Part shown: one piece after another, positions 13,879 to 23,278 of the stretch
How positions within the stretch are numbered: position 1 is the first letter of the stretch
Layout of the letters: the number at the start of each line of letters is the position of its first letter
DNA from: an uncultured Faecalibacterium sp.
Lineage (GTDB): Bacteria; Bacillota; Clostridia; Oscillospirales; Ruminococcaceae
DNA: 26,943 bases
Assembly (NCBI GenBank): GCA_934540955.1
Contig: CAKTCY010000026.1
Span: forward strand, 1-26,943
Reading direction: 5' to 3'
The notes under the pieces: model-generated
Databases searched by the model: none
Told to the model about the DNA's origin: nothing
Seen by the model: the letters and a program-made list of their open reading frames with translations, nothing else
Made by a program: the position numbers and the translations under genes

Positions 13879-15663
13879 ATGTTAGACGTACGCAAACTGT
13901 TAACCCAGCGGCCGCTGCTGTTCGATGGCGGCATGGGTACCTATTATAAAGCAAAACCGGGGCAGGAGTGCGAGCAGGCAAACCTGACCGACCCCGAGGG
14001 CATTCTGGCGGTGCACCGGGCGTATCTTGCCGCCGGAGCGGACGCCATCAAGACCAACACCTTTAGCCTGCCGCGTCTGGCGGCGGCACAGCAGCCGGGC
14101 TGGGAGCAGCTGGCGGATGCAGGCTGGCAGCTGGCAGCGAAGGCCGCAGGGGAGACCGGCGCGGCAGTGTTTGCCGACCTTGGTCCCGCACCGGATACCG
14201 AGAACCTCCCGGCAGAGCAGGTGTATCTTGCCGTGGCAAAGCGCTTTGCGCTGCTGGGCGCGCGGAATTTTCTGTTCGAGACCCTGAGCGCTGAGGACGG
14301 CGTGCTGGAAGCGATTCGTGCGCTGAAGCGGACCGTGCCGGAGGCCTTTGTGCTGGTGTCCTTTGCGGTGCTGCCGGACGGCTACACCCGGGAGGGACGC
14401 TACTGCGCCGAGCTGGTGCGCCGCATGGCGCAGAGCGGCGTGGTGGATGCCGTGGGCCTGAACTGCGTGTCTGCCCCGGGCGCGATGCGGGCACTGGTGC
14501 AGCAGCTGGGAGATGCGGGACTGCCGCTTTCGGTCATGCCCAATGCGGGCTACCCGGTGGTGGCGCGGGCACAGGTGCGTTATCAGGGCAAGCCGGAGTA
14601 TTTTGCCCGGGAGCTGAGCCGCTTGGCCAGCGAGGGCGTGCGCATTCTGGGCGGCTGCTGCGGCACAACGCCGCAGCACATTGCTGCCCTGCGCACCGCG
14701 CTGGATGCTTTGCCGGAAGCGCTGCCCGCAGCCCCGGCGGCAAAGCCCGCTGCAGCGGCGAAGCCTGCGGTGGAAACGGACGATGCCTTCTTGCGCAAGC
14801 TGCGCGCCGGACAGCGGGTCATTGCGGTGGAGCTGGATTCCCCCAAGGATGCTGACCTGACCTCCTATCTCGAGGGTGCCCGCCGCCTGCAGGCTGCCGG
14901 TGCCGATCTGCTGACCATTGCGGACTGTCCCATTGCCCGGGCGCGGATGGATTCCTCGCTGGTGGCCTGCCGGGTGCACCGGGAGCTGGGCATGAATGTG
15001 CTGCCCCACATGACCTGCCGGGACCGCAACCTGAACGCCACCAAGGCGCTGCTGCTGGGACTGTACGCCGAGGGCGTGCGGGAGGTGCTGGCCATTACCG
15101 GCGACCCCATCCCCACCGCCGAGCGGGACGAGGTGAAAAATGTGTACCAGTTCAACTCCCGCAAGCTGGCACAGTATATCGTGTCGCTGGCAGGGGAAGG
15201 GCGGGAGATGCCCAGCCCCATCACGGTGTTCGGCGCGCTGAACCTGAACGCCCGCAATTTTGAGGTAGAACTGCGCCGCGCCGCAGAAAAGCTGGAAAAC
15301 GGCATGAGCGGCTTCCTTACCCAGCCGGTGCTGTCGGCACAGGCGGTGAAAAACCTGAAAAAAGCCCGGGAGACGCTGGGCGAGCGGGCAAAGATTCTGG
15401 CCGGCATCCTGCCGGTGGTCAGCCAGCGCAACGCCATCTTTATGGAAAACGAGGTCAACGGCATCCATGTGGACGAGGCCATCATCCAAAGGTTTGAGGG
15501 GCTGGACCGCGCCGCAGGCGAGGAACTGGGCTTGGAAGTCTCGGTGCGGGCGGCCAAGGCGGCTGCGCCCTATGCGGACGGCTTTTACCTGATGACCCCC
15601 TTCAACCGGGTGGCGCTGATGGAGCGGCTCATTGCCCGCCTGCGCACCGAGGTAATGGACTGA
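13879..15663 (+). CDS. Bifunctional homocysteine S-methyltransferase / 5,10-methylenetetrahydrofolate reductase
   Basis: The protein of 594 residues joins two enzymes of methionine and folate metabolism, as in B. subtilis YitJ. Residues 1-280 are the zinc homocysteine methyltransferase domain: LLFDGGMGT, ADAIKTNTFS, and the three zinc cysteines in GLNCVS (C196) and GGCCGT (C260, C261). An Ala/Pro-rich linker runs about 280-300. Residues 310-594 are the MetF-type flavin reductase: VIAVELDSPKDAD, HMTCRDRN (377-384), LAITGDPIP and GFLTQPVLSA. There is no cobalamin domain, so it is not complete MetH. GGAGAGGG precedes the ATG. It is followed after 25 bases by glycosyltransferase genes, probably in one transcript. 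Confidence 0.94.
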   Translation: MLDVRKLLTQRPLLFDGGMGTYYKAKPGQECEQANLTDPEGILAVHRAYLAAGADAIKTNTFSLPRLAAAQQPGWEQLADAGWQLAAKAAGETGAAVFADLGPAPDTENLPAEQVYLAVAKRFALLGARNFLFETLSAEDGVLEAIRALKRTVPEAFVLVSFAVLPDGYTREGRYCAELVRRMAQSGVVDAVGLNCVSAPGAMRALVQQLGDAGLPLSVMPNAGYPVVARAQVRYQGKPEYFARELSRLASEGVRILGGCCGTTPQHIAALRTALDALPEALPAAPAAKPAAAAKPAVETDDAFLRKLRAGQRVIAVELDSPKDADLTSYLEGARRLQAAGADLLTIADCPIARARMDSSLVACRVHRELGMNVLPHMTCRDRNLNATKALLLGLYAEGVREVLAITGDPIPTAERDEVKNVYQFNSRKLAQYIVSLAGEGREMPSPITVFGALNLNARNFEVELRRAAEKLENGMSGFLTQPVLSAQAVKNLKKARETLGERAKILAGILPVVSQRNAIFMENEVNGIHVDEAIIQRFEGLDRAAGEELGLEVSVRAAKAAAPYADGFYLMTPFNRVALMERLIARLRTEVMD

Positions 15664-15688
15664 AAAAATAAAACGGGAGGAACGCGCT

Positions 15689-16654
15689 GTGCCCTGTGAA
15701 AAACCATTGCTCAGCATTATCGTGCCGGTGTACGATGTGGAAAGCTATCTGCAAAAATGTATCGATTCCATTCTGGCGCAGACCCTTACAGATTTTGAGC
15801 TGATCCTTGTGGAGGACGGCTCACCGGACAATTGCCCTGCGCTGTGCGATGCTGCTGCTGCGAAGGATGCCCGCATCCGGGTGCTCCACCAGAAAAACGG
15901 CGGGCTTTCTGCCGCCCGCAATGCCGGGCTGGATGTGGCAAGGGGCGAGTGGATCGGCTTTGTGGATTCGGATGACTATATTGCGCCGGAAATGTATGAA
16001 GCAATGTACCGAGCTGTGCAAAGCACCGGCGCAGACCTTGCTTTGTGCGATTACGCCGAGGTGGACGAGGCGGGCGCACTCTGCCCCAAAATGCACGGCA
16101 GTCTTTCCGGGGGAGAACTGACCGGGCGGGAGCTGCTAAAAAGGGCGTCTGGTCTGATGGTTCAGCTCGCGTGGAACAAGCTGTACCGCCGCGCCATTTT
16201 TGCACAGCTGCGCTACCCGGTGGGAAAAGTGAACGAGGATCTTTTTGTGATCCCGGAGATCTGTCTGCAGATCCAAAAAGCGGTTGTAGTGCCGGCTACG
16301 CTGTACTATTATGTACAGCGGAATAGCAGTGTTATGGGCGGAAAGAAAACACTGCGCCATTTCGATGCTGCCGAGGCGGCCTGTCGTTACTGGAACTGCC
16401 TTGTGGAAAACGAAGCGTATGAGACGCTGCCGGTTGCCGCACGGTATACCATGGGATGCGTGAGCCGGATATACCGGCAGTTGCCCTCGGCACTGCGTAA
16501 AGCACCCCGCAGCCGGGAAATGCTGAGGATGCAGTTTGAGGTGGTGGACCGGACACGGCAGTATTGTACCGTTCCGGCGGGACTTTGGCTGCAAAGCCTG
16601 CTGCTGCGGCTATTTCCGCGGGAATATATGTGGCTGCGGAGCATCAAAGGCTAG
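15689..16654 (+). CDS. Family 2 glycosyltransferase (surface glycan)
   Basis: The 321-residue GT-A enzyme has LLSIIVPVYDVESYLQKCID, the nucleotide loop LVEDGSPDN, GGLSAARNAGLDVARGEWIG and the DxD motif FVDSDDYI. The mid-region WNKLYRRAIF...NEDLFVIPEI is typical of capsule and exopolysaccharide glycosyltransferases (EpsJ/CpsJ-like). The C-terminus is basic and amphipathic, with no clear membrane helix. The start is GTG 15689 with GGGAGG eight bases upstream; no ATG fits. It is paralogous to the two enzymes at 18197 and 19211 but more distant. Donor and acceptor sugars cannot be assigned. Confidence 0.92.
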   Translation: MPCEKPLLSIIVPVYDVESYLQKCIDSILAQTLTDFELILVEDGSPDNCPALCDAAAAKDARIRVLHQKNGGLSAARNAGLDVARGEWIGFVDSDDYIAPEMYEAMYRAVQSTGADLALCDYAEVDEAGALCPKMHGSLSGGELTGRELLKRASGLMVQLAWNKLYRRAIFAQLRYPVGKVNEDLFVIPEICLQIQKAVVVPATLYYYVQRNSSVMGGKKTLRHFDAAEAACRYWNCLVENEAYETLPVAARYTMGCVSRIYRQLPSALRKAPRSREMLRMQFEVVDRTRQYCTVPAGLWLQSLLLRLFPREYMWLRSIKG

Positions 16655-16670
16655 GGAGAATAAAAAGCGC

Positions 16671-18200
16671 ATGAGAACACGTTATTCGATCATCAATATG
16701 CTGTTTAACATCGGCGGGCAGTTTCTGACGATGCTGCTGTCCTTCATCAACCGGATGGTATTTATCCGCTGCCTTTCGGCGGAATATCTGGGGGTCAACG
16801 GCCTGTTTACCGATGTGCTCAGCATCCTGAACTTTGCAGAGCTGGGCATCGGTACTGCCATGATATTCAGTATGTATGAGCCGGCCGCCCGGGATGACGA
16901 GCGGAAGCTGGCGCAGCTGATGAACCTGTACAAATGGATGTACCGGGCGGTGGCTGCCTCGGTGCTGCTGTTCGGGATCATTCTGCTGCCGTTTTTGCCC
17001 CACCTCATCAAGGGCGGCGAGGGCATTGAGCATATCACCCTGATCTACATGATGTATGTGCTGGCCTCGGCAAGCTCTTATCTGCTGAGTTATAAAAATT
17101 CCATCTATCAGGCCTACCAGAAAGGCTATATCCGCGCAGGATGGAATATGGTGTGCGAATGCATCAAGACTGTTTCGCAGATCGCGGTGCTGCTGCTGAC
17201 CCGGAACTTCATCCTGTATCTGGCGGTTCAGCAGGTGATACAGTTTTTACCCAACATTATGGTTTCCCGTATGGTGGACAAGGAATTTCCGTACCTGAAG
17301 GAATGCCGGGAGCTGCCGGAAAGGGAGGAGCGGAACGGCATCCTGAAAAACATCGGCGCCATGAGTATGCACAAGCTGTCAACCATCATCGTGCGCAATA
17401 CGGACAGTCTGCTGATGTCCTCCTTTATTGGCCTTGCGACTGTGGGCCTATACTCCAATTACCGGTTGGTGATCAATGCACTGAACAACCTGATGGGAAA
17501 ATTTGCCGTGGCTTTTTCCGGCAGTATCGGCAATTTTGCAGTAATGGAAAATTCAGACCGGCTGTATAAGGTCTATAAGGAAATGGATTTTATGTTCTTT
17601 GTGATGTCTGCTTACCTGACCGGCGGGCTGATGATGCTGTTCAACTCCTTTATCACGCTGTTGTTTGGCGGGGGATACTGTTTTCCGATGACGACCGTGA
17701 TGGTCATCGTGGCAGAGTTCTACATCACACGAATGCGGCAGACGAATCTGCTGTTCCGGGAGGCCATGGGGCTGTTCTGGAACGACCGCTACAAAGCGGT
17801 GGTGGAATCCATCATCAATCTGGTGGCCTCGCTCGTACTGGTGCGGCAGTACGGCGTGACCGGCATTATCGGAGGCACCATCATCAGCAGCCTGTGCACC
17901 TGTGTTTGGGTGGAGCCTTATATCTTTTTGAAATACGGCGTTCAGGATGCGTGGCAGAAGAAGCTTCGGGATTATTTTGCAGAGTATCTGAAGCGCACGC
18001 TCCTTACAGCAGCGGTCTCTGCGGCAGCGGTGCTGTGGGTGCAGCGGTTCCCGGTGGGCAATTTCGGCGTTTTTGTTCTGGATGGGCTGCTCTATACGGC
18101 TGTGTTTGCGGGAGCGATCATACTGCTCTACCGTGGCAGTGCAGAGTATGATGCGCTGAAGCAGCGCGGACTGAAGATCTTGAAAAGGAGGGCGGAATGA
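16671..18200 (+). CDS. Polysaccharide flippase (Wzx/PST, MOP superfamily)
   Basis: The 509-residue integral membrane protein has about 12-14 hydrophobic helices. It opens with RYSIINMLFNIGGQFLTMLL and FIRCLSAEYLGVNGLFTDVL, the hallmark N-terminus of Gram-positive lipid-linked-sugar flippases. Later it has MHKLSTIIVRNTDSLLMSSF and IGLATVGLYSNYRLVINALN. Its role would be to move undecaprenyl-linked glycan units across the membrane. The ATG at 16671 lies 12 bases after GGGAG. An upstream in-frame ATG falls inside the preceding gene and is rejected. Its stop overlaps the next glycosyltransferase start (ATGA). No Wzy-type polymerase is adjacent. Confidence 0.92.
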   Translation: MRTRYSIINMLFNIGGQFLTMLLSFINRMVFIRCLSAEYLGVNGLFTDVLSILNFAELGIGTAMIFSMYEPAARDDERKLAQLMNLYKWMYRAVAASVLLFGIILLPFLPHLIKGGEGIEHITLIYMMYVLASASSYLLSYKNSIYQAYQKGYIRAGWNMVCECIKTVSQIAVLLLTRNFILYLAVQQVIQFLPNIMVSRMVDKEFPYLKECRELPEREERNGILKNIGAMSMHKLSTIIVRNTDSLLMSSFIGLATVGLYSNYRLVINALNNLMGKFAVAFSGSIGNFAVMENSDRLYKVYKEMDFMFFVMSAYLTGGLMMLFNSFITLLFGGGYCFPMTTVMVIVAEFYITRMRQTNLLFREAMGLFWNDRYKAVVESIINLVASLVLVRQYGVTGIIGGTIISSLCTCVWVEPYIFLKYGVQDAWQKKLRDYFAEYLKRTLLTAAVSAAAVLWVQRFPVGNFGVFVLDGLLYTAVFAGAIILLYRGSAEYDALKQRGLKILKRRAE

Positions 18201-19195
18201 ACGCAAAGGAGCAGCCATTGATCTCGGTGATCGCGCCGGTCTATAATGTAAAAAAGTATCTGCCGGAGTTTCTGGACAGTATGCTGGCACAGACCTACCA
18301 AAATTTTGAACTGCTGCTGGTGGATGATGGTTCTACGGATGCCGGTCTTGAGGTTTTGCAATGCTATGCGGCACAGGATGCCCGGCTGCGTATTTTCTGT
18401 AAGGAAAACGGCGGGGTGACTTCAGCCCGCAATTTTGGGCTGGAGCAGGCAAGGGGCGAGTATATCGGCTTTGTAGACCCGGATGATGCGATGCTGCCGC
18501 AGTATCTGACACGGCTGTATGCAGCGCTTACACAGCAGGATACCTCCATGGCGGTATGCGGATTTCGGGAGGTGTGGGACGTGCAGATGGCGCAGGCGCT
18601 TTCTGCATTTGTGCCGGAGCAGCCGGTCTGCACCATTACCACAGCAAACTATGCCTATGGGAAGATTGGCAGCTGCAGCCAGTGCTGGCGTGCGCTCTAC
18701 CACCGGAAGGTACTGCAGCAGGTGAGATTCGATACGGCGCTTTCCGTAGGAGAGGATACGGTATTCTTTTTGCAGGCATTTTTGCAGGCTGGTCGGTTTG
18801 CCTACCTGTCAGAACCGCTGTATCTGTACCGGCAGAGGGAGGATTCGGCTTATAAAAAGGCTTTTTCGATGCGGCAGTACAGCGAGGTGCTGGCGTGGGA
18901 GCAAATTCAGGAACTGGTGCGGGAGCAGGCAGAGCCCTTCCGCAGCTCTGCCGAGGGACTGCTGCTGAGCGCGTATGCCCGCATCTATTACCGGATGCAT
19001 GATGCGGGTGTGGAACCGCAGCTGCAAAAGCAACTCATCCGCAAGGCGCACAGCCACCGGAAAGCTTACCACTTTATGCCGGTGCGGAACCGGGCAGAAA
19101 AGGTCCGCGTGTTCACGCTGCTGTACTGCCCGTATCTGGGCGCAATGGCATGGAAGCTGGTGCGGTGGGTGAAAAGTGCTTTGGGAATAAGATAG
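18197..19195 (+). CDS. Family 2 glycosyltransferase, duplicate A
   Basis: The 332-residue enzyme shows LISVIAPVYNVKKYLPEFLD, LLVDDGSTDAG, ENGGVTSARNFGLEQARGEY and FVDPDDAM. The DxD is kept as DPDD rather than DSDD. A later GEDTVFFLQAFLQA matches the third conserved block. It starts on an ATGA overlap with the flippase stop and has AAAGGAGG upstream, so translation is coupled. It is close to the enzyme at 19211 over the first 110 residues and similar at the DNA level, showing a tandem duplication. The C-terminal halves diverge, which would fit different acceptors. Confidence 0.92.
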   Translation: MNAKEQPLISVIAPVYNVKKYLPEFLDSMLAQTYQNFELLLVDDGSTDAGLEVLQCYAAQDARLRIFCKENGGVTSARNFGLEQARGEYIGFVDPDDAMLPQYLTRLYAALTQQDTSMAVCGFREVWDVQMAQALSAFVPEQPVCTITTANYAYGKIGSCSQCWRALYHRKVLQQVRFDTALSVGEDTVFFLQAFLQAGRFAYLSEPLYLYRQREDSAYKKAFSMRQYSEVLAWEQIQELVREQAEPFRSSAEGLLLSAYARIYYRMHDAGVEPQLQKQLIRKAHSHRKAYHFMPVRNRAEKVRVFTLLYCPYLGAMAWKLVRWVKSALGIR

Positions 19196-19210
19196 AGTTG
19201 AGGAGAATTT

Positions 19211-20239
19211 ATGGAAGAAAAACCCTTGATCTCGGTAATCGTGCCGGTCTATAATACGGAACGGTATCTGCCGGAATGTCTGGACAGCCTGCTGGCGCAG
19301 ACGTATCAGAATTTTGAGCTGCTCCTTGTGGATGACGGTTCGCCGGATAGATGCTGGGAAATTTTGCAGCAGTATGCGGCGCAGGATGCCCGGGTGCGCA
19401 TTTTCCGCAAGGAAAACGGCGGGGTGTCCTCGGCACGCAATTTTGGTCTACGGCAGGCAAGGGGCGAGTACATCGGCTTTGTGGATTCGGACGATTTTGT
19501 GGCACCGCAGTATCTGGAATGGATGCACTGCGCCCTGCGGCAGACAAACACAGAGCTTGCGGTTTGCGGGTACCGCAAGGTGCCGAAGGAAGCAGACCCG
19601 GTGGGCATTGCTCCCGCAGCAGAGGAGCCCGAAATAAAGGCCTTTTCACTGGCAGAGTATTCGTTCGACTATACGCAGTGCGAAGCCGCTAACCAATATG
19701 TCTGGTGTATGCTCTGCAAAAGAAGCCTTTGCGAAGGGCTGTATTTTGACGAGCAGCTTTTTATCGGAGAGGATACCTTCTTCTTCGTGCAGGTTCTTTT
19801 GCAGGCCAAAGGGCTGGCCTTTGTAAAGGCTCCGCTGTACTTCTACCGCATCTGGTCGGAATCGGCCTGTCAGCGGCCCTTTACACAAAAGCACTACACA
19901 GCGGTGGAAACATGGAGCCGGATCTATGAAATGGTGCAGCAGACAGATCCGCTGCTGAAAAACTCCGCAGAGCAGATGCTGGTGCTTGCCTGTGCCCACG
20001 CCTACTATCGGATGCTGGAAGCGCATTACCCGGACAAAAAATTGCGGGCAAGCGCGGTGCAGACTGTCCGGGCACACCGAGCCGCCGTCCGGCGCATGGA
20101 AACAAAACCGCGCTGGAAGCTCTGGGATAAAGCAAGGCTTCAGTCCATGCTGTATCTGCCTGCGTGGTTCAACGGGGCGTTCTGGCACAGAGCGGAGCAG
20201 CTGCGTGCAAAACACAGAGATGGAATGGGCTCTTTGTAA
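19211..20239 (+). CDS. Family 2 glycosyltransferase, duplicate B
   Basis: The 342-residue paralog of the preceding gene has LISVIVPVYNTERYLPECLD, LLVDDGSPDRC, ENGGVSSARNFGLRQARGEY, FVDSDDFVAPQYLEW and GEDTFFFVQVLLQAKGL. Canonical DSDD is present. It begins 15 bases after duplicate A with GAGGAG as ribosome site, and is the last gene of the operon. No terminator hairpin follows before the valS promoter at 20247, so some read-through into the T-box leader is possible. Confidence 0.92.
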   Translation: MEEKPLISVIVPVYNTERYLPECLDSLLAQTYQNFELLLVDDGSPDRCWEILQQYAAQDARVRIFRKENGGVSSARNFGLRQARGEYIGFVDSDDFVAPQYLEWMHCALRQTNTELAVCGYRKVPKEADPVGIAPAAEEPEIKAFSLAEYSFDYTQCEAANQYVWCMLCKRSLCEGLYFDEQLFIGEDTFFFVQVLLQAKGLAFVKAPLYFYRIWSESACQRPFTQKHYTAVETWSRIYEMVQQTDPLLKNSAEQMLVLACAHAYYRMLEAHYPDKKLRASAVQTVRAHRAAVRRMETKPRWKLWDKARLQSMLYLPAWFNGAFWHRAEQLRAKHRDGMGSL

Positions 20240-20246
20240 AAACTGA

Positions 20247-20275
20247 TTGACAAATCCCACAAAAAACGCTATATT
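20247..20275 (+). promoter_or_regulatory. Promoter of valS
   Basis: TTGACA (20247-20252), a 17-bp spacer and TATATT (20270-20275), 7 bases after the last glycosyltransferase stop. Transcription would begin near 20282 and pass through the T-box. Confidence 0.9.
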
Positions 20276-20281
20276 CTTTTT

Positions 20282-20541
20282 ATAAATGCGTTGAAAAAGA
20301 GTGTGCATCGTCTGGAGCCGCACAGAGAGCCGGGGGCAGCTGAAAACCCGGCGGGATACCGGCGGGGCACTGTCACTTTGGAGCAGGAGCGGTGAGCCTT
20401 GCCGGTAAGCCGCTTTCGGGTCTGCCCTACGTTACAGGGGCATCAAGGGGCGCGGAGCCTTCCGCGCAATTTGGGTGGTACCGCGGTTATGTATTTACAG
20501 CCGTCCCATGGAACGCTCCGTGGGGCGGCTTTTTGCGTCCC
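20282..20541 (+). promoter_or_regulatory. T-box riboswitch for valine, upstream of valS
   Basis: The leader reads uncharged tRNA-Val and switches a terminator. Stem I holds AGAGAG and GGCAGCTGAAAACCC-like elements near 20323-20350. The specifier is GTC (20372-20374) before ACTTTGGAGCAGG, a valine codon. Stem III is GCGCGGA/TCCGCGC (20450-20467). The T-box sequence TGGGTGGTACCGCGG is at 20472-20486; its TGGT matches a tRNA 3' end ACCA with discriminator A. The terminator is a 14-bp stem, AGCCGTCCCATGGA with TCCGTGGGGCGGCT (20499-20530), then T5. Confidence 0.94.
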
Positions 20542-20568
20542 ACTTCATCAAATTTTTGGGAGGACACT

Positions 20569-23274
20569 ATGAAAGAACTTGCAAAGCAGTACGATCCCAG
20601 TCAGGTGGAGGATCGTATCTACCAGTTCTGGCTGGATGGCGGCTACTTCCACACGAAGGCCGATCCGGACAAGAAACCTTATACCATCGTGATGCCGCCG
20701 CCGAACGTTACCGGTCAGCTGCACATGGGTCATGCGGTGGATAACACCATGCAGGATATCCTCATCCGCACCAAGCGGATGCAGGGCTATGCCGCCCTGT
20801 GGGTGCCCGGCACCGACCACGCCTCCATTGCCACCGAGGCCAAGGTGGTGGAGGCCATGCGCGCCGAGGGCCTGACCAAGGAGATGGTGGGCCGCGATGG
20901 TTTTCTGGACCGTGCATGGGCATGGAAGACCAAGTACGGCAACCGCATCGTCAGCCAGCTGAAGAAGCTGGGCAGCAGCTGCGACTGGGAGCGCGAGCGC
21001 TTTACCATGGACGAGGGCTGCTCTGAGGCTGTCAAGGAAGTGTTCGTGCGCCTGTACGACAAGGGCCTGATCTACCGCGGCAACCGCATGGTCAACTGGT
21101 GCCCCCACTGCAACACCTCCATTTCCGACGCCGAGGTGGAGTACGAGGAGAAGGACGGCAGCTTCTGGCACCTGCTGTACCCGGTCAAGGAGACCGGCGA
21201 GATGCTGGAGCTGGCTACCACCCGTCCCGAGACCATGCTGGGCGATACCGCTGTTGCCATCAACGGCGAGGACCCCCGCTATGCCCATCTGCACGGCTGC
21301 CATGTGGTGCTGCCCCTGCTGAACAAGGAGATCCCCATCGTCTGCGATGAGCACGCCGATATGACCAAGGGCACCGGTGTCGTGAAGATCACCCCCGCCC
21401 ACGACCCCAACGACTTTGAGGTGGGTCTGCGTCACGATCTGCCCATCGTGCGTGTGTTCACCTACGACGGCCACATGACCGGCGCTGCCGACAAGGCTGC
21501 CGCCGATGCCCTGTTTGCCGCCGGCAAGAACACCGTCAACGAGCCTCAGGTGCTGGACTGCGGCAAGTACGCCGGCATGACCACGCTGGAGGCACGCAAG
21601 GCCATTCTGGCCGACCTGAAGGAGGACGGCTTCCTGAAGGAGATCGAGCCCCTCAAGCACGAGGTAGGTACCTGCTACCGCTGCCACTCCACCATCGAGC
21701 CCATGGTCTCCAAGCAGTGGTTCGTCAAGATGGAGCCGCTGGCAAAGCCTGCCATCGAGAGCGTGGAGAAGGGCGAGATCAAGTTTGTGCCCGAGCGCTT
21801 TACCAAGAACTATATGAACTGGATGAAGAACACCCGTGACTGGTGCATCAGCCGCCAGCTGTGGTGGGGTCACCAGATCCCGGCTTGGTACTGCGATGAC
21901 TGCGGCGAGACCGTGGTGGCAAAGTCCGCTCCCTGCGCCTGCCCCAAGTGCGGCGGTGCAAAGCTGACGCAGGATCCCGACACGCTGGATACCTGGTTCT
22001 CCTCTGCGCTGTGGCCCTTCAGCACGCTGGGCTGGCCCAACGAGGACAGCGCCGACCTGAAGTATTTCTACCCCACCAATACGCTGGTCACCGGCTACGA
22101 CATCATCGGCTTCTGGGTCAGCCGCATGATCTTCTCCGGTCTGGCTTACACCGGCAAGGCACCCTTTGACACCGTCTGCATCCACGGCATCGTCCGCGAC
22201 AGTCAGGGCCGCAAGATGTCCAAGAGCCTTGGCAACGGCATCGACCCGCTGGAGGTCATTGCCCAGTACGGCGCAGACGCTCTGCGCTTTATGCTGGTGG
22301 ACGGCTCCACCCCGGGCAACGATATGCGCTATATCGAAAAGAAGGTGGAAGCTGCCCGCAACTTTGCCAATAAGCTGTGGAACGCCACCCGCTTTGTGCT
22401 GATGAATCTGCCCGAGGACTTTGAGCCTGGTCTGCCCAGCGAGGAACTGCTGGATATGAGCGACAAGTGGGTGCTGACCAAGCTGAATCAGGTGGCCGGT
22501 GCCATGACCGACAATCTGGAGCACTATGAGATGGGTCTGGCCGCTGCCAAGATCAACAGCTTTATCTGGGACGTCTACTGCGACTGGTTCATTGAGATCG
22601 CAAAGCCCCGCCTGAACTCTGGCGATGCACAGCAGGCCGATACCGCCCGCCGTGTGCTGGTGTATGTGCTGGATAAGGCACTCAAGCTGCTGCACCCCTT
22701 CATGCCCTTCATCACTGAGGAGCTGTATCAGGCTCTGCCCGGCTCTGCCGAGACCATCATGACGCAGGCATGGCCCACCTTTGACGCCGCTCACAACTGG
22801 GCAGCCGAGGAGGAAGCCTTTGAAAAGGTGATGGATTATATCAAGGCTGTGCGTACCATGCGCACCGAGATGAACGTGCACCCCGCCAAAAAGACCAGCA
22901 TGATCATCGAAACTGCCGATGCAGCCCCCTTCCAGAACGCACAGGTCTATTTGGCCAAGTTCGCCTTTGCCACCGATGTGACCTTTACCGAAAAGTACGA
23001 GGGCAGCACCGACGGCATGGTGCAGGTGTCCACCCACGCCGCCCGTGGCTTCATCCCCATGATGGAGCTCATCGACCGCGAGAAGGAGCTGGCGCGCCTG
23101 AACAAGGAAAAGGCCAAGGCTGAAAAGGAAATGACCATGTTCGGCAACCAGCTGAATAACCCCAAGTTCGTGGAGCGTGCCCCGGCGGCTCTGGTGGAGG
23201 AGATCCGCGCAAAGTTCGCCAAGAGCCAAGACAAGCTGGCAAATATTGAGCAGAGCATCAAGGCTCTGGGTTAA
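20569..23274 (+). CDS. valS: Valyl-tRNA synthetase
   Basis: This 901-residue class I synthetase attaches valine to tRNA-Val. The signature MPPPNVTGQLHMGHA (HMGH at 52-55) and KMSKS (549-553) are intact. The CP1 editing domain has TTRPETMLGDTA and GTGVVKITPAHDPND. A zinc-finger-like cysteine set (CDDC...CACPKCGG) lies near 444-463. DTLDTWFSSALWPFSTLG, the tryptophan-rich valine pocket, follows. The end is a coiled coil (EKELARLNKEKAKAEKEM), usual for ValRS. The ATG at 20569 follows GGGAGGA; the frame continues upstream through the T-box terminator, so that extension is rejected. Control is by the valine T-box. Confidence 0.98.
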   Translation: MKELAKQYDPSQVEDRIYQFWLDGGYFHTKADPDKKPYTIVMPPPNVTGQLHMGHAVDNTMQDILIRTKRMQGYAALWVPGTDHASIATEAKVVEAMRAEGLTKEMVGRDGFLDRAWAWKTKYGNRIVSQLKKLGSSCDWERERFTMDEGCSEAVKEVFVRLYDKGLIYRGNRMVNWCPHCNTSISDAEVEYEEKDGSFWHLLYPVKETGEMLELATTRPETMLGDTAVAINGEDPRYAHLHGCHVVLPLLNKEIPIVCDEHADMTKGTGVVKITPAHDPNDFEVGLRHDLPIVRVFTYDGHMTGAADKAAADALFAAGKNTVNEPQVLDCGKYAGMTTLEARKAILADLKEDGFLKEIEPLKHEVGTCYRCHSTIEPMVSKQWFVKMEPLAKPAIESVEKGEIKFVPERFTKNYMNWMKNTRDWCISRQLWWGHQIPAWYCDDCGETVVAKSAPCACPKCGGAKLTQDPDTLDTWFSSALWPFSTLGWPNEDSADLKYFYPTNTLVTGYDIIGFWVSRMIFSGLAYTGKAPFDTVCIHGIVRDSQGRKMSKSLGNGIDPLEVIAQYGADALRFMLVDGSTPGNDMRYIEKKVEAARNFANKLWNATRFVLMNLPEDFEPGLPSEELLDMSDKWVLTKLNQVAGAMTDNLEHYEMGLAAAKINSFIWDVYCDWFIEIAKPRLNSGDAQQADTARRVLVYVLDKALKLLHPFMPFITEELYQALPGSAETIMTQAWPTFDAAHNWAAEEEAFEKVMDYIKAVRTMRTEMNVHPAKKTSMIIETADAAPFQNAQVYLAKFAFATDVTFTEKYEGSTDGMVQVSTHAARGFIPMMELIDREKELARLNKEKAKAEKEMTMFGNQLNNPKFVERAPAALVEEIRAKFAKSQDKLANIEQSIKALG

Positions 23275-23278
23275 AATA

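Noticed and set aside
20548..23229. A very long open frame on the minus strand opposite valS
   Set aside because: valS is unambiguous on the plus strand. The antisense frame is open only because of codon bias.
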